Shown here piece after piece: positions 1 to 10,261 of a DNA stretch of 64,000 bases. Source of the stretch: Ascaphus truei (lineage: Eukaryota > Chordata > Amphibia > Anura > Ascaphidae); assembly GCA_036426205.1 (NCBI GenBank), contig CM071573.1, positions 75,135,043 to 75,199,042 on the forward strand, written 5' to 3'. The notes below the pieces were generated by a model. It saw only the letters and a list, made by a program, of their open reading frames with translations. It made no database searches and had not been told where the DNA came from. Numbering within the stretch: position 1 is the stretch's first letter; every line of letters starts with the position of its first letter. Position numbers and translations under genes: made by a program.

Positions 1-515
1 TGGTTGTGTCCTGGGACCTCTCCACCTTTCCTGCAGTGGTGCTCGACCCTAATGATGGTCTAAAAAAGAATTGTATCTTTGATTTGTCTCATGACGACCT
101 CCATAGGGTCTATCAACAGGAGATCTATCATGATAGTGATGTTCCATGGGTTGTTGTTCATCTAGATAACCTCCAGTGCCTCTTGAATTGACTCTATCTT
201 GTCTAATGGATTTATTTCTATTTTTATTTAGATGTATAATGGGATTATTATCCTGTTTAGGGAGTGTATCTCCTTTTTTATCCAATAAATGAATATCTGA
301 TTTCTCACTCTTGGTAGAATCAATCCTATCCCTGGAGGTACCTGATGATTGGATTACCTCATGTCCACCCATATCTACTTCACTAATCGTGATAGTCTTT
401 TCTGTTTTCCAATTTCTTTGTTTGTTATCATCATAATCTCGTTTATCCCTTACAAACTTTTTATGTTTAGTAAGTTTAACCTCTTTCTCTGTTTTGTCTA
501 TTCTTAAAGATACCT
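1..515 (-). mobile_element. Penelope-like element, N-terminal ORF fragment
   Basis: An open frame on the minus strand runs from about 515 to a stop at 49-51. It contains a lysine-rich stretch (KHKKFVRDKRDYDD, about 390-465) that resembles the conserved segment upstream of the reverse transcriptase in Penelope-like proteins. The next upstream residues (EPLIELPEYKRYL) lie in another frame, so there is a frameshift near 510. The rest is hydrophilic and Asp/Arg/Asn-rich. An (AT)n tract and a degenerate hammerhead-like terminal repeat lie 5' of it, the normal order for such elements. No RT domain is visible; the element would continue past the left edge, or it is truncated. The family call rests on a short motif and is moderate. 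Confidence 0.45.
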
Positions 516-614
516 TTTATACTCTGGTAGTTCTATTAAGGGTTCTAATCTAATTTTTATGATCACACGTTCCTGTTCAACATGATATTACTAGTTTTCT
601 GAATTAAGGCTTTA

Positions 615-617
<3 letters not shown>

Positions 618-653
<36 letters not shown>
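618..653. repeat. (TA)n microsatellite
   Basis: An uninterrupted alternating TA tract sits between the ORF fragment and the terminal-repeat-like sequence of the minus-strand Penelope-like element. Confidence 0.95.
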
Positions 654-658
<5 letters not shown>

Positions 659-659
659 T

Positions 660-780
660 ATACATTAGCGCATAACAGCAAAAAGGAGGCAGCACTCAGG
701 TGAAAGAAAATAAATGTATTAAATACAGCACATAACTCCAACGTTTCGATCCCACAGGGGGATCTTCCTTTGTGTATGTA
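660..780 (-). ncRNA. Degenerate hammerhead-like terminal repeat
   Basis: On the minus strand, 739-775 holds a GATCC/GGATC stem followed directly by GAAACGTTGG, the layout of stem II plus the GAAA core strand of a hammerhead ribozyme. The CUGANGA strand is badly decayed (CAAAGGA). This motif followed by an ORF is the arrangement of Penelope-like terminal repeats. Probably inactive. Confidence 0.4.
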
Positions 781-888
781 GGTGACAAAATTAAGATTTG
801 ATAATGATGGTAATGATTTATTGAACTAAGAACTTTGGTTTGTCCAACCCATTATAGAATGGGTAAAGCAGACCATATGCATTATGGT
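781..888 (+). repeat. Low-copy duplicated segment, left part of copy 1
   Basis: Similar to 58112-58215. It includes the shared stretch of ATTGAACTAAGAACTTTG type and the pair GACCATATG / GGCCCATAC. It is separated from its continuation at 2495 by the hAT element. The paralogue near gene C is uninterrupted at that point. Confidence 0.7.
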
Positions 889-1282
889 CAGGGCCGCCAA
901 CAGGGGGGGACAGCAGGTACTGGCGTCCCGGGCCCCGTGAGACACCTGCATGGCCGTGCCCCTTGTTAAATCCGGTCGCCACGGGGTGACAGGATTTAGC
1001 GCGCTCACAATCCGCCAGGCAGCACGCGCTTCTCTGCAAAGAAAAAAAAATATCTCCCCCCTCCTAATTGGCTGACCCGTGCTGGCCCGCTGCCAGGATA
1101 TATTTTTGGCCCGCACAAAGCTCTATACGAGCTGGCAAAGCGAGGCCGCCTTTTCCTGCATAGAGCAAGTGGTAAGTACTGCTCCATGCCTCCCTTGCTT
1201 CCCCCTTGCCTCCATGCCCCCCTGCTTCGATCCCCCCCTGTTCTGATTCCCCCCCTGCTCTGATTTCCCCCATGCCGATTTC

Positions 1283-1433
1283 CTCTGTGTGTATGTGAGT
1301 GTCTGAGAGAGTGTCTGAGAGTATCTGAGTGTGTGTGTTTGAGTGAGAGTGTGTGTGTGTGAGTATGTGTGTGTGTGTGTGAGAGTGTGTGTGAGAGTGT
1401 ATGTGAGTGTCTGAGAGAGTGTATGAGTGTGTG

Positions 1434-1493
<60 letters not shown>

Positions 1494-1617
1494 TGTGAGT
1501 GATGAGTGAGAGTGTCTGAGTGAGAGTGTGTCTGTGTGTATCTGAGTGTGTGTGTCTGAGTGAAAGTTTGTCTGAGTGAGAGTGTGTCTGAGTGTGTCTG
1601 AGTGTGTCTGAGTGTGT

Positions 1618-1656
<39 letters not shown>

Positions 1657-1850
1657 TGTGTGTGAGACTGTCTGAGAGTGTGTGTGTGTGTCTGTCTGTC
1701 TGTGTGTGTGTGTGTGTCTGAGTGAGTATGTCTGAGTGAGAGTGTCTGAGGGAGTGTTAGTGAGAGCGTGTCTGAGAGTGTCTGAGTGTGTTCTGAGTGT
1801 GTGTGTGTGTGAGTGAGAGAGTGTATGTATGAGTGTGTGTGTCTGTTAAT
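1283..1850. repeat. GT/GA-rich imperfect microsatellite array
   Basis: About 570 bp of TGTG, GAGTGTCTGAGTGTG and a pure (GA)n block at 1456-1490, all inside the hAT element. Long ORFs through it are low-complexity artefacts. Confidence 0.95.
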
Positions 1851-1861
1851 GAATACAGACA

Positions 1862-2105
1862 CCAATCCACAGTCAATCACCCACCCAAGTGTCAGTCACC
1901 CACCCACCCAAGTTTCAGTCACTCATCCACCCACCCGTCAGTCACTCACCCAAGTGTCAGTCACTCACCCACCCAAGTTTCAGTCACTCACCCACCCAAG
2001 TGTTAGTCATCCACCCAAAAATCAGTCACCCACCAACCACACCCACTCTCTTTCTCTGTCACCCACTCTCTCTCTCTCTTTCACTCACACTCTCTCTGTC
2101 TTATC
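1862..2105. repeat. CACCCA-type minisatellite
   Basis: Imperfect units of about 14-22 bp built from CAGTCACTCACCCACCCAAG, degrading into CTCTCT at the right. Internal to the hAT element. Confidence 0.9.
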
Positions 2106-2494
2106 TTAACTGCCCAAAACCTACAACGAAATAACATATACTGCTTTCTTCCAGATCTGACTCTTAAGCTTCACAAAGGAGATATCAGAATCCCCCCTAA
2201 CCCAGAAACACAGGTAGAAGACACCCCAGGCCCATACTGAACCCCCCCCCCCCAGGCCTTTTGTCACATTGGGTGTAGCATTGGGTATCTTTGTCTTTTG
2301 TTGAAAATATTAAAATAAACAGATTGCATTGTAATGTTTTTTTTCCGTATTAACAATAACAAGAAAACAGTTAAGTTAAAGTTGCGCACTAAAAAAAATT
2401 ATTCCGTTGTTGGTGCGCTATGGGTTTGGGGGGAGGTCTGCTCCTTTCATTTGTCCTGGGCCCCATGATTTCTGTTGGCGGCCCTGAGTATGGT

Positions 2495-3302
2495 CCATAC
2501 TAGGGAGAAGAAAAGGTGATGATGGCAGAACAGTCGATTCTGATTTTCGAGCTAGCAGAGGAGACTGGAAATGCTTGCTATTTAAAGTCAGAGATCGTAT
2601 TGATCCAATAATTAGCCTGCTGCAGTGAGGCAGACTGAAACCCTGGACTGGAATTGCTGCAGACAGAAATACAGGTTATAGTCTTCTACGTGTCATGTGT
2701 GTACATAGATGAGAAGATGATGATTTGGTTACCATGGTAATAATTTGGTGACAAGTTAAAAAAAAAAGCTTCTTCTACCTATTGTAGAATGTGTAGGGCA
2801 GAGCATAAAAGTTCCAAAAAAGGTTGTCACATCCTCCAACATTTAGGGAGTTTACAGCATGACAGAAAAAAAAACCCTGTGGTGGGAACATTTAGGAACC
2901 ATGGCTGCCACTCTGCCCTTCCTCTGGACATACTAAAGGAAGTAACACTATATGAGTTGGGCATAGGGATGTACAGTAAGATCTCCCAAACGTTCTGTGC
3001 CTAGACAATGGATGCATGCCGTAAGAGGTGGACTGGTCCAGGAGGGCTTTGTACAGATCCAGTAGCTGTCACTATTTGACAAAAGACAAGAGCTCTAGAG
3101 GAGTGGGCGGCAAGGTGTGGTGGGTAAGCCCTTTGCCTTGGGAGAGGGAGGGGAGAGTGCACAATGCAGGCAGATCCCACTCGCTGACAAATTATCTTAA
3201 CAAGAGTCCTAATTTAAGGAGGATTCATGCAACTGCTCTCAAGCCTTTAAGGGGGATGGAAATTAATACTCTAAATGCACAGAGTAATGCCTGGGGTCAT
3301 AG
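2495..3302 (+). repeat. Low-copy duplicated segment, right part of copy 1
   Basis: Similar throughout to 58200-59560. The shared landmarks are GATCCA-TAAT-AGCCTGCTGCAG, GAATGTGTAGGGCAGAGCA and AACCATGGCTGCCACTCTGC. Copy 1 lacks the roughly 470 bp present at 58320-58790. An ORF that is continuous in copy 2 (59105-59422) is broken here into two frames (2789-3004 and 3028-3327). The function of the ancestral sequence is unknown. Confidence 0.75.
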
Positions 3303-3556
3303 GGAGAAGGAGTGGCTCAGTGAGTAAAGACTGACTGATAACAATGACTGGTGTCGGCTCCTTGCGACCTTGGGCAAGTCACTTTATCTCCCTGTGCCTC
3401 AGGCACCAAAATCATAGATTGCAAGCTCCACGGGGCAGGGGCTGTGTCTGTAAAAATTCCTATGTGCTTTGTACTACGCACTATACTGTAATTGTGAAGC
3501 AATTTGAGTCCCATTGGGAGAAAGCTCTATATGAAATAAAGTTATTATTATTATAG
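3303..3556 (+). mobile_element. tRNA-derived SINE
   Basis: It begins with a tRNA-like head whose A-box region is TGGCTCAGTGAG. A conserved body of MIR/CORE type follows (CCTTGGGCAAGTCACTT, CTGTGCCTCAGGCACC). It ends in an ATAAAGTTATTATTATTATA tail. ATAGG flanks both ends (3300-3304 and 3553-3557). The paralogous segment at 59560-59590 lacks it, so it inserted after that duplication. Confidence 0.8.
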
Positions 3557-3599
3557 GTATGCATCTGGTGTAGGTTAATAGAAAAGAGGCACTGGGGAA

Positions 3600-4075
3600 C
3601 TGGCGGTGACAGTAGAAATGCAGAAAAGACTGATAAATGATAAGGAGTTTCATTCAAATTATTATAATACAGTTCAATTTGTTGCTGGAGGTCTTTTGGA
3701 CTTGTGGTAAACATTAAAATGTCATTTGAATATAGTGGGTAACTCAAATATCCACATTGATTTGTATTCCTTTTTCTACCCAATCTAATGGCTTGAACAA
3801 TTCTTGATGTTTTGGTGACATGGTGTCTCCCTGCCACACTCCCTTGCTGATCATTATCTTACTTGTTTCTTAATGTAATCTAATAATTGATGTGGCATTC
3901 TCATAAATGTTCTTTATAATATCAATGTACCCTTCTCCAACATGTTGTCCTCTTAATGCATCTAGGACTGGTGAGGTGTAAACAGAAACAAATGTTTTTT
4001 TGTAATCTACCAATCCGAAACTGAGTGGTTGATCGTATTCAATACTTTGAGAAATCACTTCTTCTACGACTTAGA
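3600..4075 (-). mobile_element. RTE-like LINE reverse-transcriptase fragments
   Basis: Minus-strand frames encode FGLVDYKKTFVSVYTS, then GYIDIIKNIYENATSIIRLH (3870-4058), and after a gap and deletion SNDILMFTTSPKDLQQQIEL (3640-3740). This order fits an RTE-clade RT domain (a D-KAFDSV-like motif, then a diverged YADD-like position). The aspartates and the YADD-like motif are mutated and the middle is missing, so it is dead. A stretch similar to 3590-3680 recurs at 57310-57420. Confidence 0.55.
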
Positions 4076-4097
4076 TGTGGTCTGTGTGTGTGTGTGT

Positions 4098-4460
4098 ACA
4101 GAGGCGACACGTTTTATTTGAACTCGGCTAGTTCCGCAAGCCGGGAGATGTCCCGGCTTGCTAGCCGAATCCCCTCGGCGTGCCGCGCGTCACCGATGCG
4201 CGGTCACGCTTCATCGGGTGCCTGCGCCCCCTGCGCGCGTGCCCAGGGCTCCCCGAGGGAGCCCTGGTGTCCCGCGATGTGGGGGACGGCGGTGAGGGGT
4301 TCCGGGGGACCCGGCGGACCCGGAGAGGGGAGGGGGAAGCCCCGATCGGAGGGCCGCTCCTCCGAGGCTTCGGCGCGCGCCCGGGACACCACGGCGCGTG
4401 CCCGGTTACTGTCGCGGCCGAGACCAGGTAAATGCTCAAATAAACTTGGCCGCGACAGTA
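4098..4460. mobile_element. GC-rich inverted-repeat element with hairpin
   Basis: Its left end (GCGACACGTTTTATTTGA) and right end (complement GTCGCGGCCAAGTTTATTTGA) are imperfect inverted repeats. The same family appears at 31217-31616 with GGCGACACACTTTATTCGAG ends. The interior is strongly GC-rich, unlike its AT-rich flanks. At 4135-4160 there is a perfect 11-bp stem (GCAAGCCGGGA / TCCCGGCTTGC) around a 4-nt loop. No transposase. ORFs of up to 152 codons here reflect GC content. Confidence 0.6.
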
Positions 4461-4484
4461 TATCTGTATATCTCAATTACTAAT

Positions 4485-4850
4485 ATCTATATATTTATAA
4501 TATATATATATATATAATATATATCTATATATATATATTTGTAAATAAATTAATATATCCGTTAACAATTTTTTTTATAAATGACTCATTACTCACTTAA
4601 GTAATTGTAAAATGGCCAGTTTAGATAAAGTGGCTGTGCCAACTGCTGAGGGATCTCCCCATATACGTTATGTTAACATGGTGCGGTTTGTATTGTATGT
4701 TTATTTGCTCAGAAGATGTGATCTCGATAGACACGATATTTTAGAAGCAGAAAATCTTATAGAATACGGGCAATCACAGAGATAAAGCAACAGGATCTCT
4801 GATGTTGAAGATGACATGACTGGGTTCAGTACAGCAGGGTGATCTGAAGC
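4485..4850. other. AT-rich spacer without gene
   Basis: TA-rich tract at 4490-4560, then about 290 bp of non-repetitive-looking sequence with no convincing ORF or motif. Confidence 0.7.
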
Positions 4851-5111
4851 ATTCTCATTTTAGAGGGGCAATATTTCCTATGACAATGGTGAAATAAGCC
4901 AAGGGGTTTGTTTAATAGGTTCAATGTAGTTTACACTTTTTTTTTTTTGAAGTGAAACTTCCTTAGTGGCACCTTATTCGAACTGGGGCAAAATGAATTG
5001 TGGACACGAAATGAAAGGGAACTGATTGACGTCAGTGCTGGCCTTGAGGCCGGGCTGTGTTCTGGCTCAGCCCAAACCCCAACACTGACATCACACCCCG
5101 CTCCCACAAAT

Positions 5112-5232
5112 CAGATGCGGCGGCGGCGGCGATAGCCGCCGGCGCCGCTCCTAACGGCCTGGCCTCCCCCCACATGGCTGATGACATATCGGCGGCGGCG
5201 GCGATAGCCGCCGGCGCTCGCTCCTAACGGCC
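5112..5232. repeat. GC-rich tandem duplication (GGC trinucleotide)
   Basis: Two copies, about 74 bp apart, of a block made of (CGG)4-5, GATAGCCGCCGGCG and CTCCTAACGGCC. Each can fold on itself because CGGCGGCGGC is followed by GCCGCCGG. Confidence 0.85.
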
Positions 5233-5594
5233 CGCATTGTCCCTCCGCACATCCGCTGCCAACCGCGCATCTCCAGTAATCATGGGGACTGGAGGAAAGC
5301 CACCATGCTGCAGAAGCGGTTGGCAGCGTCGCCGTTCCCCTCCCCTTCCAACGTGTAAACATGTGTTTGCCGTTCCCCTTCTGCTGCCGGACAGCAGAGA
5401 CCGCCCGACCGGGACAGCCCCCCCCACCTTTCCTACCCGAATGGGACCTCCCTCCCAGCCCACATATGGGCCGCCTAACTTCCACTACCGCTGCCATGCC
5501 GCGCATGCGCAGAAGCGGCTGGCAGCGGCGCCATTTAGCCTCCATGACGCAGGCGTTTGCGGGCCCCCCAGGACTCGGTTACAAAAACCCGGGC

Positions 5595-6840
5595 GCACCC
5601 CGCGGACCCCCCCCCCCGGACCACCCACACACTGACGGACCCCCCCGGACCCCCCACACACTACTGACCCCCCCCACCCCACGACTGTTACCCCCCCCCC
5701 CCTGGACCCCCCCACCCCCACACACTACATACCCCCCCACTCCCCCACCCACACCACGACGTACCCCCCCAGACACCCCCCACATACTGACTGACCACCC
5801 CCCTACCCCCACCACACGGACTGACCCCCAGAGACCCACACACACGACTACCCAACGCCACAACATGCACCCCCCCCAGACCCCCACACACCTACTGACC
5901 CCCCCCCCCCAAGACCCCCAATACAACACTCGAACTGACCCCCCAGCCTAACCACAACTGACTGACACCCCATAACCCTAACACACCTGACTGACCCCCA
6001 GAGAACCCACACAAACTGACTGAAAACCCCCAGACCCCCAAACCCACTTACTACCCCCCCATACCCCCACACACAAACTGACTACCCCCCCCTACCCCCA
6101 CACCACACTGACGAACCCCCCCATACCCTACACACTGGACTGACCCCCCCAGACCCCCACAACACACTGGACGAACCCCCCAGATACCCCACACCACTGA
6201 CTGAACCCTCCAGAACCCACCCCCTTACAGTCCACCACACACAAACTCCGTCGACCCCCCCAGACCCACACACCATGAGCTGACCCCCCCCCAGACCCCC
6301 CCAAACGACCACTGCTGACCACCCCCAACCCCCACACACACTGACCCCATGACCCCCACATACAACCCCCCACAGACCCCCACACACACGAACTGACCCC
6401 CCCAGCGCCCCCACAACACATGACTTGACCCCCCCCCAGACCCCCACACACACTGACCCCCCCCAACCCCCACACACACTTACTGTACCCCCAGACCCCC
6501 GCACACCACTGACTAACCTAACCCCCCATACCCCCACACACACTTACTTAACGCCCCCATGACCCCCCCCAACATACATGACTGAACCCCCCCATAACCC
6601 CACACCCTGACTGAACCCCCCAGACCCCCACACACACCTGACAAACCCCCCACACACTGCTGCTGCTGACCCCCCCAGACCCCCACCCACTGCCTGCCCC
6701 CCCCAGACCCCCCACACACACTGCCTGACCCCCCAACCCCCACACACACTGACCCCCCATAGCCCCACACACCACTTACCTTACCCCCCCAGACTCCCCA
6801 CCCACTGACCTCCCCCAGACCCCCACACACACTCCCATTC
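5595..6840. repeat. C-rich satellite, about 28-35 bp units
   Basis: Roughly 40 imperfect units of the form ACTGACTGACCCCCCCAGA then CCCCCACACAC. Plus-strand C and minus-strand G asymmetry is extreme. Overlapping frames in both strands (up to 196 codons of Pro/Thr/His, or Gly/Val/Trp) follow the repeat and are not genes. At 6841-7160 it decays into CACACTC/CAGTCACAC repeats. Confidence 0.95.
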
Positions 6841-7440
6841 ACGCCCGCACACTCCCTTCACGCACACGCACACTCACATTCACAATTACCTCGTCCCACC
6901 CCTTCCCAGTCATATCTCCCTCCTTCACACTCACCTCATACGGCACCTCTCCCCTTCCCCCTCCCCCCTCCCTTTCTTCCCTCCCACTTCCCCCTCCCCC
7001 ATAGTCACACGCACAGTCCCCCAACGCACACTCTCAGTCCCACGCACACTCGCATTCACACGCACACTCTCAGTCACACTCACAACTTCTCCAGTTCCCA
7101 CGCACACTCATCACAACGCACACTCTCGTCACACCCCCACTCTCAGTCACACCGGAATTCACAACTTAGTGCAAATAGCTTATACAAGAGGGATGTGTGC
7201 CGAGCACGCGCATTCTTAGTCAAATTTAATTTGCGTTTTGTCATTGAGATTGTATTTGATTTATTAAAACATCACCAACACCAACACAAATACAAGTTCT
7301 GTGACAAAGTCACAGAATTTCATTACTATGCGCGTGCACAGCACACACAGCTTTTTTTTAAAGAAATAAGTATTTTTAAATCATCTTTAAACTTAATGTT
7401 TCATGTTAAACAAAAGCTTTGGAGACACTGCCCTTGGAGG

Positions 7441-8135
7441 GATTGTACCTTTAAGTCTTAATTTATGCCCTAACAAGTGATGATCTGAAACTGATTTAGG
7501 GATGGGCTATAAGTATATAAGAATGCAGGTTTGTGAGACAGCAGATTGCTGAGATATACCTGTGATTTGGCTCTTTGTTACATTTTTAGGTCCAACGTTG
7601 GTCCCAGGAGCTGGAGGTATATGTGCACTGCACTTCTATGCAGACTACTTTATCCCATCACTGTATCCATTCATATACTTTTATTTCACTTTGTTATTGT
7701 GTTTACCTGTACTTTATTTATAACAATAAGCATAAGAATGAAATCAGCTGAATTGTTCTATGGGAAATCCTGTTCTACATCAGGGTTATTGAGACCACTG
7801 ATGATAAACATGAATAACACACAAGCAAAAACAAAAGAAGCCCAAAGGCTCCCGTAACATAAAGCCCTTAAATACAAATTCAGATGAAAACAAATTATTG
7901 TTATATTTGATCAGTTCTGCTTTCAGGCCCATGTTTGTAAATTTCACTGCTACTATCTGGGTTATGTTTTAGCTATTGATCCACATTTATTCCTGATTGA
8001 TCATTACCTTTAGGATTGTTGGTTACTGCACACTCTTTGTTTCCTCTTTTTCCTTTATACATGAGACTCACACATCCTTTTTCAGGGGGTCTGTATGTGT
8101 TGGGGTGCAGGTTGTGTTTGGAAGGAGGAATGTTA
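7441..8135 (+). repeat. Distal 3' flank of gene A (duplicated block)
   Basis: About 85 percent identical by eye to 20925-21640. Landmarks are CCTAACAAGTGATGATCTGA, GGTCCCAGGAGCTGGAGG, GGAAATCCTGTTCTACA and ATGTGTTATAG. A 103-codon plus-strand ORF (7546-7857) aligns with ORFs at 21029-21342, but the frames do not match along their length, so I do not call a gene. Low-copy segmental duplication tied to the gene family. Confidence 0.75.
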
Positions 8136-8631
8136 TGTGTTATAGGGACTGTGTGTAAATTGGTTAATTTTAACATGCTTTATCTTACATAAATACTTCA
8201 CTTCCAAATGAGCAGCAACATGCTGTATTGTTTTGCAATACATTGCTGTCCGCTCAAGCTCTTACTGTTATAAATATAGACTTTACCTAACTCCAAAAAA
8301 GACCAAGTTAAAATCACCTTTCTTGCTAGTTCTTATTTATTTTGCTAGAGTTTGATATGAATTTGGACTCCTCATGTAGAAATCTTATGTCTGGTGGATA
8401 GACTTTAATTCCTACAACTCACATGAAAACATTTAATGACTTGGTCTAAAAAACTAGCTGTACATAAGTTCTGTAGAAACAGACAGTTCTGTTGTAATCT
8501 TGTATAGTAATACAGCTATCTCTGCAGTGCTACTGGTTCTGGAAGATGCTTTGTATATTATACCTTTCCTTTAAATTAACGAATAATATACATTCTAAAA
8601 ATACAAATCCGACAGCAGATGATTTAATCAG

Positions 8632-8637
8632 TTTATT
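8632..8637 (-). terminator. Poly(A) signal of gene A
   Basis: AATAAA on the minus strand, 151 bp past the stop codon. The same hexamer at the same distance is kept in gene B. Confidence 0.75.
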
Positions 8638-8787
8638 TTAATATGTGTAATCAGACACGTTAAAGGGGTTTGTAAACACTGATCACTTGAGAAGTAATGT
8701 AACAGTTAATTTAAATAGAATTTGGAATCATTTAAGTGACACACTATACAATGATTCAGAGGGATTATTTGTCCAGCATTGGGATCC

Positions 8788-10228
8788 TCATTTCTTGACT
8801 CCACTTCCTTGGTTCACTTGACCTCCACTGGTTTGAGTTCCGGTACCTCCACTGGATTGAGTTCCGGTACCTCCACTGGTTGAAGTTCCGGTACCTCCAC
8901 TGGTTGAAGTTCCGGTACCTCCAGTGCTTTGAGTTCCTTGGCTTTGTTGACAAGCATCAACAGGAGCTGATGAGAAAAAGAAGTATAATTGTAAGTTATA
9001 GCTGAGATACATTGATAACTTCTAAATGTAGGAAAAGTCAGTCAATAAATCATACAAAGGAGCGTATTTAGAACAGAAATCCTCCACTATGAGGTATTTT
9101 TTAATTATGCATTAAAAGGAGGGACACAGAGAAGAGCAGAGAACATATTCCTCTCTGCTGTAGAAAGTCGGTCTCATTGATTTTTAAAAACAGGGGACTA
9201 GAGATAGGCAAATTGTTTTGTTGAATTTGGATCCGTAGCGGATCGGACATTTCGGATTTCAGTGGATCAATCTGAAAAAGGGCGATTCGCGGTTTGCAGA
9301 TTTAAAAATTATTATTACCGATTCAACAATTATTTAGAACAGCGATTTATATTCATTACGGTATGCACTAATATATTCACATCTTATGTCCTGGAAATTT
9401 GGGGAATCAAAAAGGAATCTGCAGGTGACCCTAATGATCTGTCAGTTCTCGTTGATTCAAAGCCAGTCTCATTCACGTCGGTCTCACTGATTTTTAGCAT
9501 CAGGGTCCCATAAACTTCCATGGAGTCTCTCCGATGTAAATCAGAAATTTTCATTTAGAATGCCATTCTAATTCTACACCCTCCCCAAATCATACCGATT
9601 TTAGCAGATGGAGGTTGACATCAATGGAGCATATTTTCCATGTATCTCCATTTTAACAGAATGACAATAATCTAGGCCAATTATTCTTCAGATCTTACTC
9701 TGATAAAGCAAAGTGGCATACAGTCCAGCAAATGGGCATCGAAATAATCAGACATCTGGGTCTGATATATATATGAATATATAATATATATAATAATAGC
9801 CCAATATAATATAACTATAAGAGATATACATATAGATATAAAGATATATATATATATTATATATCCTATATATAATATATATATATAAAAGTGCTTGATG
9901 TATGCCTGGGTGATAATTGTGAAAGACGGGTTGCAGACCTGTCTAAGACATGCATATGAATATACAGGAATATTTATATACATATATATATATATAGAGC
10001 AACTGTAAATATTCCTCGCATGCTAAAGCAGCATGCATTGGCTAAGGGTTGCTCATGTACTGTGAGCATTGAAGAGATAAAGGTGGCACTGTGTGCTCAT
10101 TTGCATGTCATTGTCCACAGAATCCCTTGCTGCAGTGGAAGTGCTGTGTGCTGTGTGATAATGGTGATTACAGGGTTCAGACCTGTCTAAAACATGCAAT
10201 GAATATCAACAGGAATATTTACAGTTGC

Positions 10229-10261
<33 letters not shown>

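Larger units (their letters stand above)
889..2486. mobile_element. hAT-type non-autonomous DNA transposon
   Basis: The ends are perfect inverted repeats, CAGGGCCGCCAACAG on the left and its complement on the right. The flanks are an 8-bp near-perfect duplication (attatggt 881-888, agtatggt 2487-2494). Eight-bp duplications and CAGGG ends are typical of hAT elements. There is no transposase. The interior is GC-rich at 900-1270, then a GT/GA array, a CACCC-type array and unique-looking sequence up to 2460. The segment at about 2145-2215 (CTTTCTTCCAGATCTGACTC and onward) recurs inverted at 46935-47020. The paralogous segment near 58.2 kb serves as the empty site. Confidence 0.85.
4853..7452. 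mobile_element. Kolobok/T2-like element swollen by satellite DNA
   Basis: The left end reads TTTTAGAGGGGCAAT. The right end, on the minus strand, reads CTTAAAGGTACAATCCCTCC. These are imperfect inverted repeats of the TTAAAGG type used by Kolobok/T2 elements with TTAA targets. A much shorter relative (20733-20925, TTTTAAAGGGGCAATTCC) sits at the same position in the duplicated flank: both are immediately followed by CTTAATTTAT-CCCTAACAAGTGATG. The element therefore predates the duplication, and this copy gained, or the other lost, about 2.4 kb. No transposase ORF. Confidence 0.5.

Noticed and set aside
4025..4483. 152-codon ORF and overlapping minus-strand ORFs
   Set aside because: Produced by GC-rich inverted-repeat element; frames open on both strands.
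5361..6842. Many overlapping ORFs rich in Pro/Thr/His or Gly/Val/Trp
   Set aside because: They follow the C-rich satellite in several frames on both strands; no start context or domain.
7546..7857. 103-codon ORF with hydrophobic stretch, partly matched at 21029-21342
   Set aside because: Frame differs between the two copies and the match is equally good outside the ORF.
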